From NCBI RefSeq assembly GCF_001269925.1, contig NZ_LHVO01000025.1, forward strand, positions 1-41,482: a stretch of 41,482 nucleotides of DNA, in the 5' to 3' direction. Origin of the DNA: Pseudomonas sp. MIACH (GTDB lineage Bacteria > Pseudomonadota > Gammaproteobacteria > Pseudomonadales > Pseudomonadaceae). Of the stretch, positions 8,279 through 16,696 are shown piece after piece. Each line of letters begins with the position of its first letter. Position 1 is the stretch's first letter. The notes under the pieces were generated by a model that saw only the letters and a list, made by a program, of their open reading frames with translations, was not told the origin of the DNA and ran no database searches. A program made the translations under genes and the position numbers.

Positions 8279-8925
8279 GGTTTGATACTCGTGAACGCGA
8301 TGTTTTTAAGTTCCCAGATCGCGCGATAAGGCTGAGCTCCGTCCAGCGAGTCCGCATCAAAAGCACAGCGAAAATAAAACGCCCCACTCCACACCAGCGC
8401 CGCATTGATGGGCGGGGCCACCGTAAAGGTGATGCGCCCCAGCTCATCCACAGTGAAGGCTGAAGTAGGAGCACCACTGACAGTGACGACGTCCACATTG
8501 ACGACGCCGTACACCGGCTCGACCCAGTCGCCTATCTCCCGGGAAAGCTGAAATGTTCGCGTGGTGCCGTCCCCGGTGCCGAAACGCTGAAGCGTTACCA
8601 GGTGATCGCTACGATCAAAGAACAGGAACTCGCCAAATTGCCCTTTGCGCTGATTGAAGAACTCAATCAGCCTCGACCATTCATCCAACCCGGGGCGCTT
8701 GCGCACGGCGTTGTAGCTCAGTTGGAAAGACCACAGCGGCGCCGGGTAGTACGCCGTTGTCCGGCGTCGACCACTGGCAGCTTTCTGCACACCAGTACTC
8801 CACTCAGGCGCCTTTTTTGAAAGCAGGGTTTGCCCGGGCAAGCGCGGCAGAACGCCTTCAACCGCCGCGCCCATATCGGGGTAACTGGCGATCCAGCGCG
8901 CCGGCCAAAAAGGTCCTAACGACAT
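8275..8925 (-). CDS. DUF2460-family distal tail protein
   Basis: Distal tail protein of the DUF2460 family (GTA gp12-like), which forms a ring joining tail tube and hub. The 216-residue sequence shows the family pattern: PARWIASYPDMG near the N-terminus, RRRTTAYYPAPLWSFQLSY, then LIEFFNQRKGQFGEFLFFD, DGTTRTFQL, and a C-terminal WELKNIAF. It sits directly after the tape measure gene and couples to the DUF2163 gene by an ATGA overlap. Confidence 0.85.
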   Translation of the reverse strand: MSLGPFWPARWIASYPDMGAAVEGVLPRLPGQTLLSKKAPEWSTGVQKAASGRRRTTAYYPAPLWSFQLSYNAVRKRPGLDEWSRLIEFFNQRKGQFGEFLFFDRSDHLVTLQRFGTGDGTTRTFQLSREIGDWVEPVYGVVNVDVVTVSGAPTSAFTVDELGRITFTVAPPINAALVWSGAFYFRCAFDADSLDGAQPYRAIWELKNIAFTSIKP

Positions 8926-8933
8926 CTCGCCCC

Positions 8934-11705
8934 CTAAGTTTTGATGGCGCCGTTGCGCCGCATTTTTTGCATTTCTTCGGCCAGCACCCGGGCGCCACGC
9001 CGAATATCCGCAGGTGACATCCGGCCGCTGCTGTCGTGGTAGTGATAGCTGTTACCGGCCCCTCCCAACTGCCCCTCTCCACTGGCTGCCTGGCGGATGA
9101 CGTTGGCGTATTGCTTGGGCAGCACCATTTCCTGCTCGTGGAGTTGCGTCACGGGATTGGTACCGGCAGGGATGTCATAGCCGCCCTCGGCCGAGGCGAC
9201 GTTTTTCACCAAGCCAAATACGAATGCGCCGGCAGCCACTGCAGCCGCCGCGCCGAGGATCGGTCCAATGATCGGAATGGCCGACATGGCTGCAAAGGCA
9301 CCGGCCATGGCTTGCCAGGCGCTGGCAATGATGTTTTTGATTGTGGCTGCGCCCCAGATCGCTACGGACATAGCCGCACCGCCTGCCTCTGCAGCCGTTC
9401 GAACGCCAACACCCACAACCGTCGCACCGGTTTTAGCCGTCTCACCGAACATCCAGGCCATCAACGGCTTGGTGACCATGTTCTCAACGAACGCGGTGCC
9501 GATGCTGGTGAAGATCCCGCGCAACAGGCCCTGAGTGCTCATGGTGCCGCTGATGATTCCAGTAAGCCCGCTAGACCAACTGGTACGTAGACTGTCGACC
9601 ATGCCCGTCCAGTTGCTCTGCGACTCGAAGGTTTGCTGCCTGCCAATCACTGCCATGCTGTTGCGATGGGTTTGTTCCAGCGCCAGGATCTGCTGCTGGA
9701 CTTGCTGCAGGGCGACCGGGTTGCGGTCAGGATCCTGCTCCAGCAGCGCTTTACGCTCGGCCAATGCCTGAGCTTCGATCGCATACCGTTGCTTTTCGAA
9801 CTCGGCCTGGGCCTGCAGCAGCTGGCCTTGGGTGATCAGGTTGGCTTGCAGATCCAGCTGGGCCATCTGTTCGGCATGGGCAACATCGGTAAGCCGCGCC
9901 TGTTGATCGGCAGCCAACTGCTGCTGTTTCATGTTGGTGATTTGCTGCTGCTTTTCGCGCTCGACGGCGACCACCTCTGCCGCAGCCTTGCGGTATTCCT
10001 GGCTGTCCTGACCATAGAGATGCCGGCTGCGCTCCAGGGTCTGCTGAGCGATCTGCAGACGCGCGTCCATGTTGTTGCGGTACTGCTGGGCCTGGGCTTG
10101 CAGGTCGGCAAAGGCTTGGCCTTCGTCCTGCCGGCGCAAGGCATTCAATGACGCCAGGTAATTGCGCTGAACGCTCAACCGTTCGGCCGCGCTCAAATCC
10201 GTACGTTTGAGAATGCCCTGCCAGTACTGCATTTCCTGCTGCTGGGAGAACTGCAGGAAGGTGCCCTGCTCAGCCTGCTGCTGGGCGTGAGCAACCTTCT
10301 GCGCGTCCAATACTTCTGCCCACTCACTGACCCGTGACTTGGTCTTCGCCGGCGCGCTCACCGGGTCATCCGCTTTTTTAGGAGGCGTCGTGGACTCAAC
10401 CACTTTTTTCCGATGCTCGACCGCTGCAGCGTATGCCTGCTCCAGCTTGGTCAACCGGGCGACTTCAACGCCGTAAGCGGTCGGACTTGTCCTGCCCTGC
10501 TGTGGTGCTTTGGTCAGAGCTGTATTGCCGGTCGCGGCCATCTCGGCCACTTTGCGCCGCTGCTCTTCGATGCGAGCGGAACGGGATCGCATACCCGCGT
10601 CGACTTCTTCCAGCTTGTTGGACACCAACTGCATGTTTTCCAGCAGCAGGCGCTCTTCGACCAGCGTGGCTTCCAGCTGGGCCTTGCCACCCCCACCGCG
10701 CGGACCGGCGATGACGGTCCCTAACATCGCTTCGTATCGCGCGACGTTCGCCGCTACCTCATCAACGGTAAGACCTACGCCGGTCATGCCTTTCAGCAGA
10801 TTGTTGAACCAACTGGCGGTTTCAGACAGACGCTTATTCAGGCTGATGAAGACAGGCTCAAGAATGGTACCGATGGTGACCTGCAGCTGGTTGCTTTTGG
10901 AGTCGAGCTCGGCCTGGCTCCCAGTCAATCCATCGGCCGCCTTGGCAGCATTACCGACCTGGGCCTCGGTCTCTTTCATGATGCCGTTGTATTCGGCCGT
11001 GATCTTTTGCGAGTCCGACAACTTGTCACGACTGGTGCCGATGCTCTTGGCATACTCGTCCCACATTTTGGCGACGTTTTTCGTAACACCGGCGTTATCC
11101 ACCAGCACCGAGTTTTCGTTTTTCAAGCCCTCGGTGGCCGACACCACAGCTTCCGACATGCTGAGATTGGCCTGCCGGTTGAACGCTGCAGCGTCTTTTA
11201 GGCGGTTGATCACCGCCACCGCCTGGTCAACGTTGTAGCCACGGCTGAGCAGGTTTTGCAGTGCTTTGGCCGCGTCACCGACGCTGAGCAAGCCGTCAGA
11301 GGCGAGCTTGTTGGCCTCATCCATGGCCCGGCCAATACCGACACCGGCGTGATTGGCCACCGCTTCCAGACCACGGTAAGCAGCCTCCTGTTGGATCGCC
11401 GCGTCCTTGCTATCGCTAACTATCTGGCCCAGCTTGAAAGCACCCAGACCAAACACACCCGCAATGCCAGCCGCCACACCACCGAGGCCCGAGCGCATGA
11501 TGGTGCTGACGCCGGAGAACGCCTCATTCACTGCCGGACCAAAACGAGCGAGCCGGGTTTGACTGCCGACCATCTCGGTACTGATCGCTCTCAGTTCGCG
11601 ACTAAATGTCGTCCGTGCGTCTCGCATGTTGCGTTCGATACTTTCAACTGCGCGATCAAAACCTTGAGTACCGGCAGTGAATTGATAAGCAATATTCCTT
11701 TCCAT
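8934..11705 (-). CDS. Tail tape measure protein
   Basis: Sets tail length and is ejected ahead of the DNA. At 923 residues it is among the longest genes here, as expected. The N-terminus (TAGTQGFDRAVESIERNMRDA) is typical of tape measures. A hydrophobic stretch lies near residue 80 (GLGGVAAGIAGVFGLGAF), a long Q/A/E-rich coiled-coil region spans roughly 400-680, and there is a second hydrophobic cluster near 830-860 (PIIGPILGAAAAVAAGAFVF). It has GAGG about 8 bases before the ATG. It is separated from the tail chaperones by 405 bases that hold a plus-strand gene. Confidence 0.9.
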   Translation of the reverse strand: MERNIAYQFTAGTQGFDRAVESIERNMRDARTTFSRELRAISTEMVGSQTRLARFGPAVNEAFSGVSTIMRSGLGGVAAGIAGVFGLGAFKLGQIVSDSKDAAIQQEAAYRGLEAVANHAGVGIGRAMDEANKLASDGLLSVGDAAKALQNLLSRGYNVDQAVAVINRLKDAAAFNRQANLSMSEAVVSATEGLKNENSVLVDNAGVTKNVAKMWDEYAKSIGTSRDKLSDSQKITAEYNGIMKETEAQVGNAAKAADGLTGSQAELDSKSNQLQVTIGTILEPVFISLNKRLSETASWFNNLLKGMTGVGLTVDEVAANVARYEAMLGTVIAGPRGGGGKAQLEATLVEERLLLENMQLVSNKLEEVDAGMRSRSARIEEQRRKVAEMAATGNTALTKAPQQGRTSPTAYGVEVARLTKLEQAYAAAVEHRKKVVESTTPPKKADDPVSAPAKTKSRVSEWAEVLDAQKVAHAQQQAEQGTFLQFSQQQEMQYWQGILKRTDLSAAERLSVQRNYLASLNALRRQDEGQAFADLQAQAQQYRNNMDARLQIAQQTLERSRHLYGQDSQEYRKAAAEVVAVEREKQQQITNMKQQQLAADQQARLTDVAHAEQMAQLDLQANLITQGQLLQAQAEFEKQRYAIEAQALAERKALLEQDPDRNPVALQQVQQQILALEQTHRNSMAVIGRQQTFESQSNWTGMVDSLRTSWSSGLTGIISGTMSTQGLLRGIFTSIGTAFVENMVTKPLMAWMFGETAKTGATVVGVGVRTAAEAGGAAMSVAIWGAATIKNIIASAWQAMAGAFAAMSAIPIIGPILGAAAAVAAGAFVFGLVKNVASAEGGYDIPAGTNPVTQLHEQEMVLPKQYANVIRQAASGEGQLGGAGNSYHYHDSSGRMSPADIRRGARVLAEEMQKMRRNGAIKT

Positions 11706-11830
11706 ACCGCTACCTCATTGAAACACCGAGGGCCAAAGAAACGGGAAACAAAACCAAATAATAAGCACTCTCAAAAAGAGTCAACATTCAGCAACATCGC
11801 CAAATGATTTTTTTTAAACTTCTAACAACC

Positions 11831-11868
11831 AGGCATGCCTAACTCACATGCAAGATGAAAATTTGCAT
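11831..11868 (+). promoter_or_regulatory. AT-rich leader with two palindromes before the Sm-like gene
   Basis: AGGCATGCCT (11831-11840) is a perfect palindrome, and ATGCAA (11848-11853) with TTGCAT (11863-11868) forms a second inverted repeat just before the Sm-like gene. The sequence is much more AT-rich than the flanking tail genes. TTGCAT could be a -35 element, but no good -10 lies at the right spacing, so this is a candidate control region only. Confidence 0.35.
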
Positions 11869-11904
11869 ATTTAAACGATACAGAGAGTTATCTCAGGAAA
11901 TACT

Positions 11905-12114
11905 ATGCCGGCATTTACAGACAAACTTAAACACATGCACAACCAAGACGTAAGGGCGCTTTTTGAATTCGCAGGCGACCTATTCTCCGGAAGAATAGCC
12001 GCAGTATCAGAAGACTACGTTCTAGTTGAGATTGAGCGTAACGGGAAGACTGTCCTGTTACACAAACATATTAGCGCCGTTAGCTTTATCACCGGTACTG
12101 AACTCGTAGGCTAA
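11905..12114 (+). CDS. Sm/Hfq-like small protein (putative RNA-binding)
   Basis: A 69-residue protein on the strand opposite to the tail operon. Residues about 15-63 read like an Sm fold: VRALFEFAGDLFSGRIAAVS matches the Sm1 pattern of Hfq (hydrophobic strands around a G), and LLHKHISAVSFI (residues 51-62) resembles the Hfq Sm2 motif YKHAIST. If correct it would form a ring binding RNA, but Hfq's conserved N-terminal Q residues are not visible. AGGA lies about 8 bases before the ATG. Its stop overlaps the stop of the convergent GT frame by 4 bases. Lower GC than its neighbours and its position between two structural genes suggest a moron. No close family is recognised, so function is inference. 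Confidence 0.6.
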   Translation: MPAFTDKLKHMHNQDVRALFEFAGDLFSGRIAAVSEDYVLVEIERNGKTVLLHKHISAVSFITGTELVG

Positions 12115-12721
12115 CAATTATTACTCCTAGAAAAGTTGTCTAGAGCGCTCCGGAGATGTTCAGGTAATTCATCACGCAGATCTGCAGCAATACCTGTAAT
12201 GGTTTCTGCAAGATAGGGCGCATCTGTGAGATCTCGATCAGGTTTGTAGCCCATATAGCCAGCGACTAAAACATGAACCGGCGGATGACTACGCCAGTAA
12301 TCAGTCATATGCCCCACCATCACCATGTCCCAGTCACGCCGCAGCGTAACCGGGCTTTGGCCTGTACTTGCGATCAGGTGAGCGTAGAGTTGGCCCCAGT
12401 CGAAGGGGCCAGCGCTTCCCCCGGTTCGGGCTCAATGACCTCCAGGCCCGAAGCGCTCATGACCGCATCCAACGCGTCACGCATGTTGCGAAGATCCAGC
12501 AGCGCTGCCACCTCTGCGCGCTCGATGTCGGGGTAGTTACGACGCAATGCCGCGTGCGTGGCATCGATCACCGTCGCGATACTGTCCCGGTCCATGTTGC
12601 CGGCCATCACCGCGTTGATCCGCTCCAGCAGCTGCTCCAGATCCCCCAGCGCCAGGGGTGGGATGACGAGCGTTTTCCCTGGAAACGGGAACGAAACGCC
12701 GGGAATATTCACGACCGTCAT
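12111..12721 (-). CDS. Tail assembly chaperone GT (by -1 ribosomal frameshift)
   Basis: Longer product of a lambda G/GT-type pair that binds the tape measure during tail assembly. The T frame is open from 12431 to the stop at 12111 but has no good start at its upstream end. It encodes GPFDWGQLYAHLIASTGQ and later RRDWDMVMVGHMTDYW, clearly coding sequence that continues past the G stop (12374). T lies in the -1 frame relative to G. The best slip site is the G5 run in CCGGGGGAA (G at 12422-12418), where a glycine tRNA on GGG can re-pair with GGG after a one-base slip. The predicted fusion is 203 residues. An ATG at 12326 could give a short T product but has no clear ribosome site. Confidence 0.75.
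12374..12721 (-). CDS. Tail assembly chaperone G
   Basis: Short, unshifted product (115 residues) of the tail chaperone pair. It begins MTVVNIPGVSFPFPGKTLV and continues with a helical segment PLALGDLEQLLERINAVMAG, the pattern of phage tail assembly chaperones. The start at 12721 overlaps the stop of the tail tube gene by ATGA; an upstream in-frame ATG at 12742 lies inside that gene and is not preferred. It is positioned between the tail tube and tape measure genes as in lambda. Confidence 0.8.
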   Translation of the reverse strand: MTVVNIPGVSFPFPGKTLVIPPLALGDLEQLLERINAVMAGNMDRDSIATVIDATHAALRRNYPDIERAEVAALLDLRNMRDALDAVMSASGLEVIEPEPGEALAPSTGANSTLT

Positions 12722-13473
12722 TCGTTGGCACTCCAGTAGCACACCTCGCCGAACTCATCCGCGTAGCCGGTGAATTCAAAGTCCGGGATGGTGTAGTCGT
12801 CCTGTTTGGTGGCGATCCCGAGCTTGTTGCTGACAAAGTTCGGCACGCGCACGTATACAGTCTTGCCCTTGTATTTCAGGACCAGCTCGCCCTGGAACAC
12901 CGGCATGTCACCCATGGGCAGGTTTTTCACCGACAGGCTTTTACCCGTCGTAACGGTGTAGCGGTAATCAATGAACACCGACTTGGCCACGTCTGCAGCG
13001 GCAAATGCATATTCCCCCGTGGCAGCATCAAAGGTGTACTGCCCCGCGATCGGCGCGCTCAGTACCCGTACGTAAGGGATCGCACCGGCGCCCCGTACCC
13101 CAAGATCACCCGAGAGCGTCCCGCCCGCCGGAGGCTCCACGGTGATGGTGGCCCCTGCAGGCACCGCTGTGGGCTCCGTGGAGTGATGGACTAACACCTG
13201 GCCGGTGGTCAGGGTCTGCCCGAACACCAGTTGATTCCACTGCAGCAGGCTGATCTGGGCGGACTTGGCCTTGCCCGTCAGCTTGCCCTGGCCCCGGGCC
13301 GCGTCGACTGCAAACTGCTCGCTGCCGAACAATTCCTTGGAATCAAACGACAGGTCTACCGATGCTTCTTGCATGATGCCCAGCAGGATGGGGGTCGGCG
13401 CGGAAATGGCATTGCCATAGGCGTCCATCAGCGGTGTGGCGTAAAACAACCCGCTGCCGAATGCGATTTGCAT
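12718..13473 (-). CDS. Major tail tube protein
   Basis: Forms the tail tube. The 251-residue product is beta-rich and begins MQIAFGSGLFYATPLMDAYG; the middle reads LGIMQEASVDLSFDSKELFG, followed by ARGQGKLTGKAKSAQI, a segment typical of siphovirus tube proteins. It lies between the tail terminator gene and the G/GT chaperones, the standard order. It could carry a C-terminal decoration domain, but none is recognised. Confidence 0.82.
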   Translation of the reverse strand: MQIAFGSGLFYATPLMDAYGNAISAPTPILLGIMQEASVDLSFDSKELFGSEQFAVDAARGQGKLTGKAKSAQISLLQWNQLVFGQTLTTGQVLVHHSTEPTAVPAGATITVEPPAGGTLSGDLGVRGAGAIPYVRVLSAPIAGQYTFDAATGEYAFAAADVAKSVFIDYRYTVTTGKSLSVKNLPMGDMPVFQGELVLKYKGKTVYVRVPNFVSNKLGIATKQDDYTIPDFEFTGYADEFGEVCYWSANE

Positions 13474-13483
13474 AATGTGTTCC

Positions 13484-13936
13484 TCAGTAAAAGGTAGGTC
13501 CGGCCGTCAGGTCGCCGGTGTTGCACAGGTAGGTGAAGCGGTAACGCACCATGCAGTTGCCGGCGGTGTTGTCGCCTTCGTCCTCGATCCAGTCGATATA
13601 GAAGCGCTGCACCCGATCCGCCTCCTCAAAGGCGCCCTCTGCCATCAGGACCGCATGCACGGCAACCTTGACCAAGTCAGCCACCTGATCCCAGGCAGCA
13701 CCTGTGACCGTGTCCTCCCGGGCAATGATTTCCACCGTCAGCTCGAACTGGTTGCGATCCACTGCAGCGCTTTCACGCTCGCAGGTTTCAAGGTCAGGGC
13801 GCAGCACGATCGCGGGCGTCATGTCCCGTTTGATCGCCTCAGTACGACTGCGATACACCCGGTCTGCCGCCAACGTACCGGCGGCCAGAATCAGCGCCTG
13901 CGCCTTTGCGACAATGCGTTCTTGAATCGAGGGCAT
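13484..13936 (-). CDS. Tail terminator-like minor tail protein (gpU-like)
   Basis: A 150-residue protein placed exactly where the tail terminator is expected, before the tail tube. Features are an N-terminal helix (QERIVAKAQALILAA), a central segment TPAIVLRPDLETCE, FELTVEIIARED, and a C-terminal RYRFTYLCNTGD. This mixed helix-strand pattern fits the gpU / HK97 gp10-like fold. Assignment rests on position and pattern. Confidence 0.7.
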   Translation of the reverse strand: MPSIQERIVAKAQALILAAGTLAADRVYRSRTEAIKRDMTPAIVLRPDLETCERESAAVDRNQFELTVEIIAREDTVTGAAWDQVADLVKVAVHAVLMAEGAFEEADRVQRFYIDWIEDEGDNTAGNCMVRYRFTYLCNTGDLTAGPTFY

Positions 13937-13941
13937 GAGGG

Positions 13942-14229
13942 TTAAACCTTGGTGAGGGAGGCCAGGCTAAAGGCGCCGTCATCAATCATCCGGCGGTCGC
14001 GGACGCGAAAATTCACACCGGCGACAGTGATCAGTTTGGGATTGTCGATGCCCAGGCGCTCGGCCTCGGCGGTGATGATCAGTATCTCGTAGCCGGTGGA
14101 CTGGCTGTTGGTGCCACCCATGCCGTGGATCTCGTCCGGCATATCCCGCGCGGCCAGAAACGGCTGACCATCAACCATCCCGCCGACATCGAAGTCCTCA
14201 AGGAAGCCCCTGAGATCTTCGTCAAGCAT
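13942..14229 (-). CDS. Head-tail joining protein (gpFII-like)
   Basis: A 95-residue connector protein, probably of the lambda gpFII / phage attachment type that seals the head and binds the tail. It reads MLDEDLRGFLEDFDVGG, a central YEILIITAEAERLG, and a C-terminal VAGVNFRVRDRRMIDDGAF, the short beta-barrel pattern of that family. It overlaps the upstream small gene by 8 bases and lies 5 bases before the tail terminator gene. Confidence 0.65.
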   Translation of the reverse strand: MLDEDLRGFLEDFDVGGMVDGQPFLAARDMPDEIHGMGGTNSQSTGYEILIITAEAERLGIDNPKLITVAGVNFRVRDRRMIDDGAFSLASLTKV

Positions 14230-14431
14230 CGGGGCTCACCTTGACGGGCTTGCGTCCGCCCTCACCTGCAGCGGAAGGTGCCGGTGCTGGCTCGACCACC
14301 AACACTTCCAACTGGTGGCGAAAGCGCTGGGCCACGTCATAAGGCAACTCGATCACGCCCCCCGCACCGGTCAGTTTGTCATCTGGCCCGCGAAACGAGC
14401 CGGATAGCACCGTGTAGGATTTATTCGGCAT
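14222..14431 (-). CDS. Small hypothetical head-region protein
   Basis: A 69-residue protein between capsid and connector genes; I do not recognise a family. It starts MPNKSYTVLSGSFRGPDD, has a short strand-rich middle (GGVIELPYDVAQRF) and a flexible Ala/Pro-rich tail. It overlaps the upstream gene by 11 bases and the downstream connector by 8, so it belongs to the head operon. It may take the place of the lambda gpFI accessory protein. Confidence 0.6.
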   Translation of the reverse strand: MPNKSYTVLSGSFRGPDDKLTGAGGVIELPYDVAQRFRHQLEVLVVEPAPAPSAAGEGGRKPVKVSPDA

Positions 14432-14669
14432 TACGCTCTCCTGCGACCTTCTCCAGTTTCGTCAACCGCTGCCCCAACGCCTTGTCCGGCTCGCCGGGGA
14501 TCACAATCACTTCCCCGGCTTTGAACTGAACAGGCGACACAATGGTGTAGCGGCCCTTCTTGTTTGCGACCGGCTCCAGGTTGTGCGCACGCGCACTGGC
14601 CTGGGCCGCATTCAGGATCAGTTCCCCCCCATAAAGGGTGATCGTCTGCTCCACGCGGTATTTCGGCAT
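14421..14669 (-). CDS. Small hypothetical head-region protein
   Basis: An 82-residue protein of unknown function just after the major capsid gene. It reads MPKYRVEQTITLYGGELILN, then KKGRYTIVSPVQFKAGEVIV and a helical C-terminus with LGQRLTKLEKV. Alternating strands suggest a small beta protein such as a packaging accessory or stabiliser. Its gene overlaps the next one, supporting translation. Confidence 0.6.
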   Translation of the reverse strand: MPKYRVEQTITLYGGELILNAAQASARAHNLEPVANKKGRYTIVSPVQFKAGEVIVIPGEPDKALGQRLTKLEKVAGERNAE

Positions 14670-14704
14670 ATCAATGCCCTCAGTGAGGTGTCAGGCCGAA
14701 AGGC

Positions 14705-15652
14705 TTACGCAACCAGTTGGTTAAGAACGGCATACTGCCAGCGCCCAAAACCCACGTTGCGCCAAGTGTCGACGCCGTACTGATGAGCATCGTTGTCGAA
14801 CTCGAACTCCGAGCCTTCGGCCTTGGCTTTCATGGCCACGTCGGTTTCCTGCTGGCGGATGAACGCTTTCAAACGACCGTCCGTGCGGAAGGTCACGAAC
14901 TTGTCCTGCCAGGCGTTGAGGCGCACGTTGCCCACCACGCGAACCACCACGTTGTCCGGCATCACGATTTCGCTGATGTCTGTACCACGCGGGACACTGA
15001 GCGCCGACTGCGCAACGCTCAACAGGTTGAACGGCACCATCACCAAAAATTCGCGGGCTAGCTCGTTGATGGGTTCGCCCTGGTCATCTTTGAGTCTGGT
15101 CAACTGGGTGACCGATCGGGCAACCGCTTGTTGAAACTCCTCAACACTAGGGTGAGTGGGGGAACCATGAAGCTTTGCCGGCAGTTCGGAAAGCTTGGTG
15201 GTGATCTTGTTGGACTGAACGCCGCTCTGGCCTTCTTCGTGATCGGTATCGAAGAAGTATTGGCCGTCATAGCAGGTCTGGCTTTCGCCGTTGAGCAGCA
15301 GCACCGACAGCAGTCGCGCCCAATGCGCGTTAGTGCGGTCGGCCAGCTCGCCCAGGCGAATGCGCAACTGTCCGGTTTTATCGCGGCGCAGCTCGGTGAC
15401 CAGCACTTCGAGGGTGGCCTCAAAATGCAGGTTTTCGATTTCAAGATCAGCGCTGATAAAGCCCTTGGCGTGGCGACCACCAATCCATTCACGCAAGGTC
15501 GGCACCATGCCGATCCATGGATAGGTTTCTTTGGCCTGGTCGGAGTCGAACAGGTTGGACACGGCGTCGATCCAGTTCGACCCCACATTCTGTTCGAGCA
15601 GTTCGTAAAACATGCCGATGATGGCACGGCTGGAAAGTACTTCAGCACCCAT
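14705..15652 (-). CDS. Major capsid protein, Mu gpT-like
   Basis: Builds the icosahedral head. The 315-residue protein matches the Mu gpT-like major head family: WIGMVPTLREWIGGRHAKGF, an extended segment ISADLEIENLHFEATLEV, a helix RIRLGELADRTNAHWARLL, then CYDGQYFFDTDHEEGQSG, and a C-terminal FRTDGRLKAFIRQQETDV. The Mu type is notable because portal, protease and terminase here are lambda-type. The cement gene and the S49 protease/scaffold gene precede it. Confidence 0.9.
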   Translation of the reverse strand: MGAEVLSSRAIIGMFYELLEQNVGSNWIDAVSNLFDSDQAKETYPWIGMVPTLREWIGGRHAKGFISADLEIENLHFEATLEVLVTELRRDKTGQLRIRLGELADRTNAHWARLLSVLLLNGESQTCYDGQYFFDTDHEEGQSGVQSNKITTKLSELPAKLHGSPTHPSVEEFQQAVARSVTQLTRLKDDQGEPINELAREFLVMVPFNLLSVAQSALSVPRGTDISEIVMPDNVVVRVVGNVRLNAWQDKFVTFRTDGRLKAFIRQQETDVAMKAKAEGSEFEFDNDAHQYGVDTWRNVGFGRWQYAVLNQLVA

Positions 15653-15715
15653 GGGTGATTCTCCTGAAGAAGGATACGGTCAGAGAAAAGTTTGAAAAAC
15701 GGGTTGAGTGATGCG

Positions 15716-16132
15716 TCAGGCCGCTAAAGGGATGGCCTGGGCGGTGAACTTGACGATGCCGACGCCGGTGCGCACGAATCGGTGAACATGCCCGATCAGG
15801 CTGTTACCGGCGGCGGTGAGCAGAAACGTGCCGCTGTCGCTGGCATACACCGGCTTACCGATGTCGGTGATCGCCAGCGCGGTGACGGGCAGTTCAACTT
15901 TGCCGGCTTCGCGAAGACGCACCCGCGCTGCGGCAGCGGCGCCGATTCGATTATCAACGCCGCGATCGGCGAAGCCCACGAACAGATCCCCTGCCGCCAG
16001 GGGACGTGCGAGTCCATTAGCCGCAACAATGCCAACCGCCGAACCTTCAAAAATTTGCACGCCGGCAGCGACCGACAAATCGTTGATGTCCCCGATCTCA
16101 TAAGCGCGGGGGGTGTCGAGTGTAAGAGGCAT
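15716..16132 (-). CDS. Capsid cement/decoration protein (DUF2190-like)
   Basis: A 138-residue protein between protease and major capsid genes, likely stabilising the capsid exterior like lambda gpD. It is Ala/Gly/Val-rich with repeated short strands (VQIFEGSAVGIVAANG, LFVGFADRGVDNRIG, ARVRLREAGKVELPV) typical of DUF2190-type cement proteins. The start at 16132 is chosen because GGAG stands 6 bases upstream; the in-frame ATG at 16150 has no ribosome site. Confidence 0.75.
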   Translation of the reverse strand: MPLTLDTPRAYEIGDINDLSVAAGVQIFEGSAVGIVAANGLARPLAAGDLFVGFADRGVDNRIGAAAAARVRLREAGKVELPVTALAITDIGKPVYASDSGTFLLTAAGNSLIGHVHRFVRTGVGIVKFTAQAIPLAA

Positions 16133-16174
16133 AGGATTCTCCAGAGCCATGGGTGGAAAGGGGTTACCCGGTAC

Positions 16175-16696
16175 TTACTTTTTCAGAACCTTGACCAGGC
16201 CCCGCTCTGTGGCCTTGCGGTAGCCGTGATAAGCCTCGAAGGTGCCAAACTCGGCGCGCAGTTCCTTGTCACTGTCCCAGGTCGACTTGGCACGCTCCTC
16301 CAGCGGCGCCTCTGGATCCTCCTTTACAGCCTCAGGGGCTGCCGGTGGCGTCAGCACGTTGGGCACCGGCGCAGGCGCCTGGGTACGAATGTCGGCCAGA
16401 GCACCGGCGCGTTTGGTTTTTTCGGCGCCGATAACCTGCGCCGCCGCTTCGGCACCGCTGGTTTTGCCGTCGAACTTGAGCGTGGCAATCAGCTCTTCGT
16501 GTCCGGGCAGTGCGGCGGCTTCCACCGCCTGGATGCGTTCGCACTCGGCGCGGGCGCCGGCAGCTGCACCAGCGGCGTGCGCGTCATGTTCTAGGCTGGC
16601 CAGCAGCTCGGCATGATTCGCGGCCAGGTATTCGCGGTTGATAACGGGTTTGTCTGCAGTCGGCGCGGGGGCGTTACTGTTGGTGGTGGTGGACAT
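16175..16696 (-). CDS. Internal scaffold protein (Nu3-like), in-frame start
   Basis: An in-frame ATG at 16696 inside the protease gene is preceded by TCTGGAG at about 8 bases, a much better ribosome site than chance would give mid-gene. The 173-residue product MSTTTNSNAPAPTADKPV... is low in hydrophobics and rich in Ala, Glu and Pro, like phage scaffolds that fill the prohead and are then degraded. The arrangement is known from lambda C/Nu3; expression here is inferred. Confidence 0.7.
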   Translation of the reverse strand: MSTTTNSNAPAPTADKPVINREYLAANHAELLASLEHDAHAAGAAAGARAECERIQAVEAAALPGHEELIATLKFDGKTSGAEAAAQVIGAEKTKRAGALADIRTQAPAPVPNVLTPPAAPEAVKEDPEAPLEERAKSTWDSDKELRAEFGTFEAYHGYRKATERGLVKVLKK

